Below are positions 61,338-64,000 of a DNA stretch of 64,000 nucleotides, piece after piece. Under the pieces are notes generated by a model. That model saw nothing but the letters and a program-made list of their open reading frames with translations. It had not been told where the DNA came from and did not search any database. The DNA lies in contig NZ_SHLX01000010.1 of the NCBI RefSeq assembly GCF_004764705.1, forward strand, positions 1 through 64,000, given 5' to 3'. The stretch's first letter is position 1, and each line of letters begins with the position of its first letter. This DNA comes from Paenibacillus cymbidii (GTDB taxonomy: Bacteria; Bacillota; Bacilli; Paenibacillales; NBRC-103111). A program made the position numbers and the translations under genes.

Positions 61338-61363
61338 ACCGTCAGGCGATATCGCCTGACGGT
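61338..61363. other. Perfect 26-bp palindrome upstream of fumC
   Basis: ACCGTCAGGCGAT is followed immediately by its exact reverse complement, then TTCTTT. It could terminate the preceding transcript or be an operator. The gap 61123-61482 otherwise holds no gene; a TATAAT -10 for fumC lies at 61433-61438. Confidence 0.65.
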
Positions 61364-61482
61364 TCTTTGGCGCATGTTGCGGGAAAGCTAAACGCGGCGA
61401 AGCTCTGTAAGCGTTCGGCGTTCTTCTGTGTATATAATGAAGAGAGCCGAGTGAAACAGGGATACGAGAGGAGCGTTATACA

Positions 61483-62877
61483 ATGGACAACGCATACCGA
61501 ACGGAACGGGACTCGATGGGCGACATCCAGGTGCCCGCGGATAAGCTGTGGGGCGCGCAAACGCAGCGCAGCAGCGAAAATTTCCGCATCGGCAAAGAGC
61601 GGATGCCGGATGCGATCGTGCGCTCGCTGGCGCTGCTGAAGAAGGCGGCGGCCGTGGCGAATGCGCGGCTCGGCCAGCTCGACTCCGAAGCGGCGGAAGC
61701 GATTGCGCAGGCGGCGGCCGAAGTAGCGGATGGCAAGTGGGATGCGCACTTCCCGCTCGTCGTCTGGCAGACCGGAAGCGGCACGCAAACGAACATGAAC
61801 GTCAACGAAGTGGTTGCCCGTCGGGCGAACCAGCTGTTGCAAGAACGTGGTGCCGAGCGGCGAGTGCACCCGAACGATGACGTGAACCGGTCGCAAAGCT
61901 CGAACGACACGTTCCCGACGGCGATGCATATCGCCGCGGCGCTGGCGCTGCGGGACTGCGTGCTGCCGGCGCTGGAGGCGCTGGCAAGAACGCTGCAGGC
62001 CAAGTCGGAGGCGTTTGCGGCGATCGTGAAGATCGGCCGCACCCACCTGCAGGACGCAACCCCGCTAACGCTTGGCCAAGAGATCGGCGGCTGGTACGCC
62101 ATGCTGCGCCACAGCGAAAAAATGCTGCAATTCGCGCTGAACGGTCTGCTCGAGCTGGCCGTTGGCGGCACTGCCGTCGGCACCGGGCTCAACGCGCATC
62201 CCCGCTTCGGCGATACCGCAGCCGAGGAGCTGGCGCGCGAAACGGGGCTGCCGTTCGTGTCGGCCGCGAACAAGTTCCATGCGCTGACAAGCCACGACCA
62301 GCTGGTGTTCGCGCACGGCGCGCTGAAGGCGCTCGCCGCCGATTTGATGAAAATCGCCAACGACGTGCGCTGGCTGGCCAGCGGCCCGCGCAGCGGCATC
62401 GGCGAGTTGACGATTCCGGCCAACGAGCCGGGGAGTTCGATCATGCCAGGCAAGGTGAACCCGACGCAAAGCGAGGCGCTGACGATGGTTGTCTGCCAGG
62501 TGATGGGCAACGACGCGTCGCTCGGCTTTGCAGCCAGCCAGGGCAATTTTGAACTGAATGTGTTCAAACCGGTCATCGCCTACAATTTCCTGCAGTCGGC
62601 GGGCCTGTTGGCCGATGCGATGCAGTCGTTCAACGACCACTGCGCCGTTGGCATCGAGCCGAACGAGGACGCGATCGCCCGCCATTTGCACAATTCGCTG
62701 ATGCTGGTGACCGCGCTTAATCCGCACATCGGCTACGACAACGCGGCGCGGATCGCCAAACTCGCCCACAGCGAGAAGCTGACGCTGCGGGAAGCGGCGA
62801 TCCGCTCCGGGCTGCTGAGCGGCGAACAGTTCGACGCCGCGGTACGGCCGGAGCAGATGATCGCGCCGCACGAGTAA
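61483..62877 (+). CDS. fumC: Class II fumarate hydratase
   Basis: A 464-residue oxygen-stable fumarase, interconverting fumarate and malate in the TCA cycle. The N-terminal [25 protein letters not shown], the [14 protein letters not shown] and [11 protein letters not shown] substrate-binding segments, [16 protein letters not shown] (His), and the signature [11 protein letters not shown] at 317-327 with catalytic Ser318 are all intact. Full length for the family. The ATG follows GAGGAG, with a TATAAT hexamer 44 bp upstream. Monocistronic and convergent with the pirin gene. Confidence 0.98.
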   Translation: MDNAYRTERDSMGDIQVPADKLWGAQTQRSSENFRIGKERMPDAIVRSLALLKKAAAVANARLGQLDSEAAEAIAQAAAEVADGKWDAHFPLVVWQTGSGTQTNMNVNEVVARRANQLLQERGAERRVHPNDDVNRSQSSNDTFPTAMHIAAALALRDCVLPALEALARTLQAKSEAFAAIVKIGRTHLQDATPLTLGQEIGGWYAMLRHSEKMLQFALNGLLELAVGGTAVGTGLNAHPRFGDTAAEELARETGLPFVSAANKFHALTSHDQLVFAHGALKALAADLMKIANDVRWLASGPRSGIGELTIPANEPGSSIMPGKVNPTQSEALTMVVCQVMGNDASLGFAASQGNFELNVFKPVIAYNFLQSAGLLADAMQSFNDHCAVGIEPNEDAIARHLHNSLMLVTALNPHIGYDNAARIAKLAHSEKLTLREAAIRSGLLSGEQFDAAVRPEQMIAPHE

Positions 62878-62886
62878 ACCGCTGCG

Positions 62887-63618
62887 TTAAGCCAGATCGA
62901 CCAGCAGCAGCTCCGCGGCGGCGTCGGTGCCGATGACGAGATCGGCCGCGTTCGTCAGGCGGAGCGCATCGCCTTCCGTCAGCGGCTGCGTCGCCTCGCC
63001 GCCTTCCAAAGACGCGTCGCTGACGGTTGCCGTCGCCGCGCCTTTAATGACGAACAGCAGCAAGCGGCGATTGCCGTTCGGCGTATGGCGGACGGATTCG
63101 CCCGCTTGCAGCGTCGACAGGTAGAAGGTGGCGTCCTGGTGAATGTGCAGGGCCCCTTCGCGCTCGCCTCCGGAAATGACCGGCAGCAGCTTGCCGTGCT
63201 GCTCTTCCCGGGTAAAGCGCTTTTGTTCCCAGGAAGGCGTCAAATCCTTGTGCTTCGGGTATACCCACATTTGCAGCAGCCGCACCGGCCGTTCGGCGGA
63301 CGGGTTGTACTCCGAATGGTAGATGCCCGAACCGGCGGTCATGCGCTGCACTTCGCCGGCATCGATCACGCCTTTGTTGCCCAGGCTGTCTTTATGCTCC
63401 AGCTTGCCGTCGATCACATAGGTGACGATTTCCATGTCGGCGTGCGGATGCATGCCGAAACCGGTGCCGGGCTGCACGATGTCGTCGTTAAAGACGCGCA
63501 TCATGCCGAACCGGGCATTGGCCGGGTCCTGGTATTCGGCGAAAGAGAAGCTGAACCGGCTTTGCAGCCAGCCGTGATCGGCGGTGAAGCGAGCATCCGA
63601 CGGGATGTATTGCAGCAT
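62887..63618 (-). CDS. Pirin-family cupin protein (YhhW-like)
   Basis: A 243-residue bicupin. GFGMHPHADMEIVTYVIDGKLEHKDSLGN holds the pirin metal motif (His57, His59), with His and Glu ligands following in LEHKDS and the MTAGSGIYHSEYN segment. Bacterial pirins of this type (E. coli YhhW) can act as quercetinases or redox-related regulators; the cellular role is unknown. The ATG follows AGGAGGGATCC and lies 18 bp from the DoxX stop, so the two form an operon. Confidence 0.93.
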   Translation of the reverse strand: MLQYIPSDARFTADHGWLQSRFSFSFAEYQDPANARFGMMRVFNDDIVQPGTGFGMHPHADMEIVTYVIDGKLEHKDSLGNKGVIDAGEVQRMTAGSGIYHSEYNPSAERPVRLLQMWVYPKHKDLTPSWEQKRFTREEQHGKLLPVISGGEREGALHIHQDATFYLSTLQAGESVRHTPNGNRRLLLFVIKGAATATVSDASLEGGEATQPLTEGDALRLTNAADLVIGTDAAAELLLVDLA

Positions 63619-63636
63619 GATGGATCCCTCCTATTT

Positions 63637-64000
63637 TCAGAACAATGCTTTATCCAAAGAATAGTCGCCGGCGCCGACAAGCGCAACCCCGATGGCGATT
63701 GCGAGCAGCAGTACGTTGTATTCGATTCCGCCGGAGGTAACCCAGTAGCCGTTTTTGCCGTGAACCTTGACGATAGCGATCAGCATCGTCAGCACGATCA
63801 GCGCCGCGCCGGCTTCGGTGAACAGCCCCGCGGCGAACAGCAGGCCGCCTCCGATTTCGGCGAGCCCGGCGAGCACCGCCATCAGCAGCCCCGGTTTAAT
63901 CCCGATCGATTCGAAAAATCCTCCCGTCGCCTTCGGCCCGTGACCGCCGAACCAGCCGAACAGCTTCTGCGTGCCGTGCCCGGCAAAGGTAAGACCAACC
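63637..64000 (-). CDS. DoxX-family membrane protein (N-terminus outside the window)
   Basis: At least 121 residues, open to the window edge. FAGHGTQKLFGWFGGHGPKATGGFF is the conserved DoxX loop, followed by hydrophobic helices (LLMAVLAGLAEIGGGLLFAAGLF, AALIVLTMLIAIV, YNVLLLAIAIGVALVG). DoxX proteins are small four-helix membrane proteins, often beside pirin or redox genes, with proposed roles in oxidative-stress redox complexes. Promoter and start lie beyond 64000. Confidence 0.9.
   Translation of the reverse strand, partial: VGLTFAGHGTQKLFGWFGGHGPKATGGFFESIGIKPGLLMAVLAGLAEIGGGLLFAAGLFTEAGAALIVLTMLIAIVKVHGKNGYWVTSGGIEYNVLLLAIAIGVALVGAGDYSLDKALF

Noticed and set aside
61338-61363. Riboswitch or protein operator for fumC
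   Set aside because: A perfect palindrome alone cannot distinguish a terminator from an operator, and no second copy was found, so it is listed only as a palindrome.

Overview
The window is GC-rich DNA with strong AAGGAGG-type ribosome-binding sites, frequent GTG/TTG starts, lipoboxed binding proteins, LplABC-type sugar transporters, AraC regulators fused to sensor or binding domains, and a giant SLH-domain surface protein. Together these point to a high-GC member of the Paenibacillaceae (Cohnella or a high-GC Paenibacillus). That assignment is inference from gene content, not from a marker gene. No rRNA, tRNA, cas genes or complete mobile element was seen.

Layout. 0-1 kb: the 5' end of an IS3-type transposase gene (minus strand), a nine-copy 51-bp tandem array and a 184-bp four-element intergenic unit. 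1-7.4 kb: a Fur-boxed ferric-siderophore ABC uptake operon (lipoprotein, two FecCD permeases, ATPase, nitroreductase) followed by a Btr-like AraC/binding-protein activator with its own Fur box. 7.5-14 kb: a phytanoyl-CoA dioxygenase pair, a Tet(M)-like ribosome-protection GTPase, a broken raffinose-synthase/Sip1-type gene, a GyrI-like protein and an acetyltransferase. 14.2-23 kb: a 2956-residue kelch/cadherin-like/SLH cell-surface protein. 23-29 kb: AHSA1 protein, acetyltransferase, Gfo/Idh oxidoreductase, DeoR repressor, a NagD/AraL-type phosphatase and AraM-type glycerol-1-phosphate dehydrogenase. 29-37 kb: an IclR-controlled sugar-acid cluster (cyclase-family hydrolase, U32-like protein, IclR, FAH-family dehydratase, aldehyde dehydrogenase, YjhG-like dehydratase). 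Its last three genes fit a Weimberg-type route from xylonate to 2-oxoglutarate. 37-38.2 kb: a second, Fur-boxed siderophore-binding lipoprotein. 38.7-53.7 kb: a carbohydrate cluster built around an AraC-type membrane sensor and an LplABC-like importer, with a sialidase-like protein, an SGNH hydrolase, two medium-chain dehydrogenases and two paralogous beta-propeller-like proteins near its ends. 53.8-59.7 kb: a nuclease-like protein behind a leader terminator, an AraC regulator, then an FG-GAP protein, Gfo/Idh oxidoreductase and GH4 glycosidase operon. 60-64 kb: an AT-richer membrane protein, fumarase, and a pirin/DoxX pair.

The most unusual signal lies between the genes. At least nine intergenic arrays are built from elements of about 24-26 bp separated by linkers of fixed length but variable sequence. 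Four of them are four-element units with linkers of 26, 36 (once 37) and 26 bp. Three of these are hairpin tetrads of about 190 bp with near-identical geometry (23674-23864, 28742-28931, 33097-33286), and the fourth (699-882) has the same geometry with unrelated element sequence arranged as two inverted and two direct copies. Three more arrays have exactly four hairpins at exactly 50 bp. Element centres therefore sit about 5 or 6 helical turns apart. I do not recognise this as a described element family.
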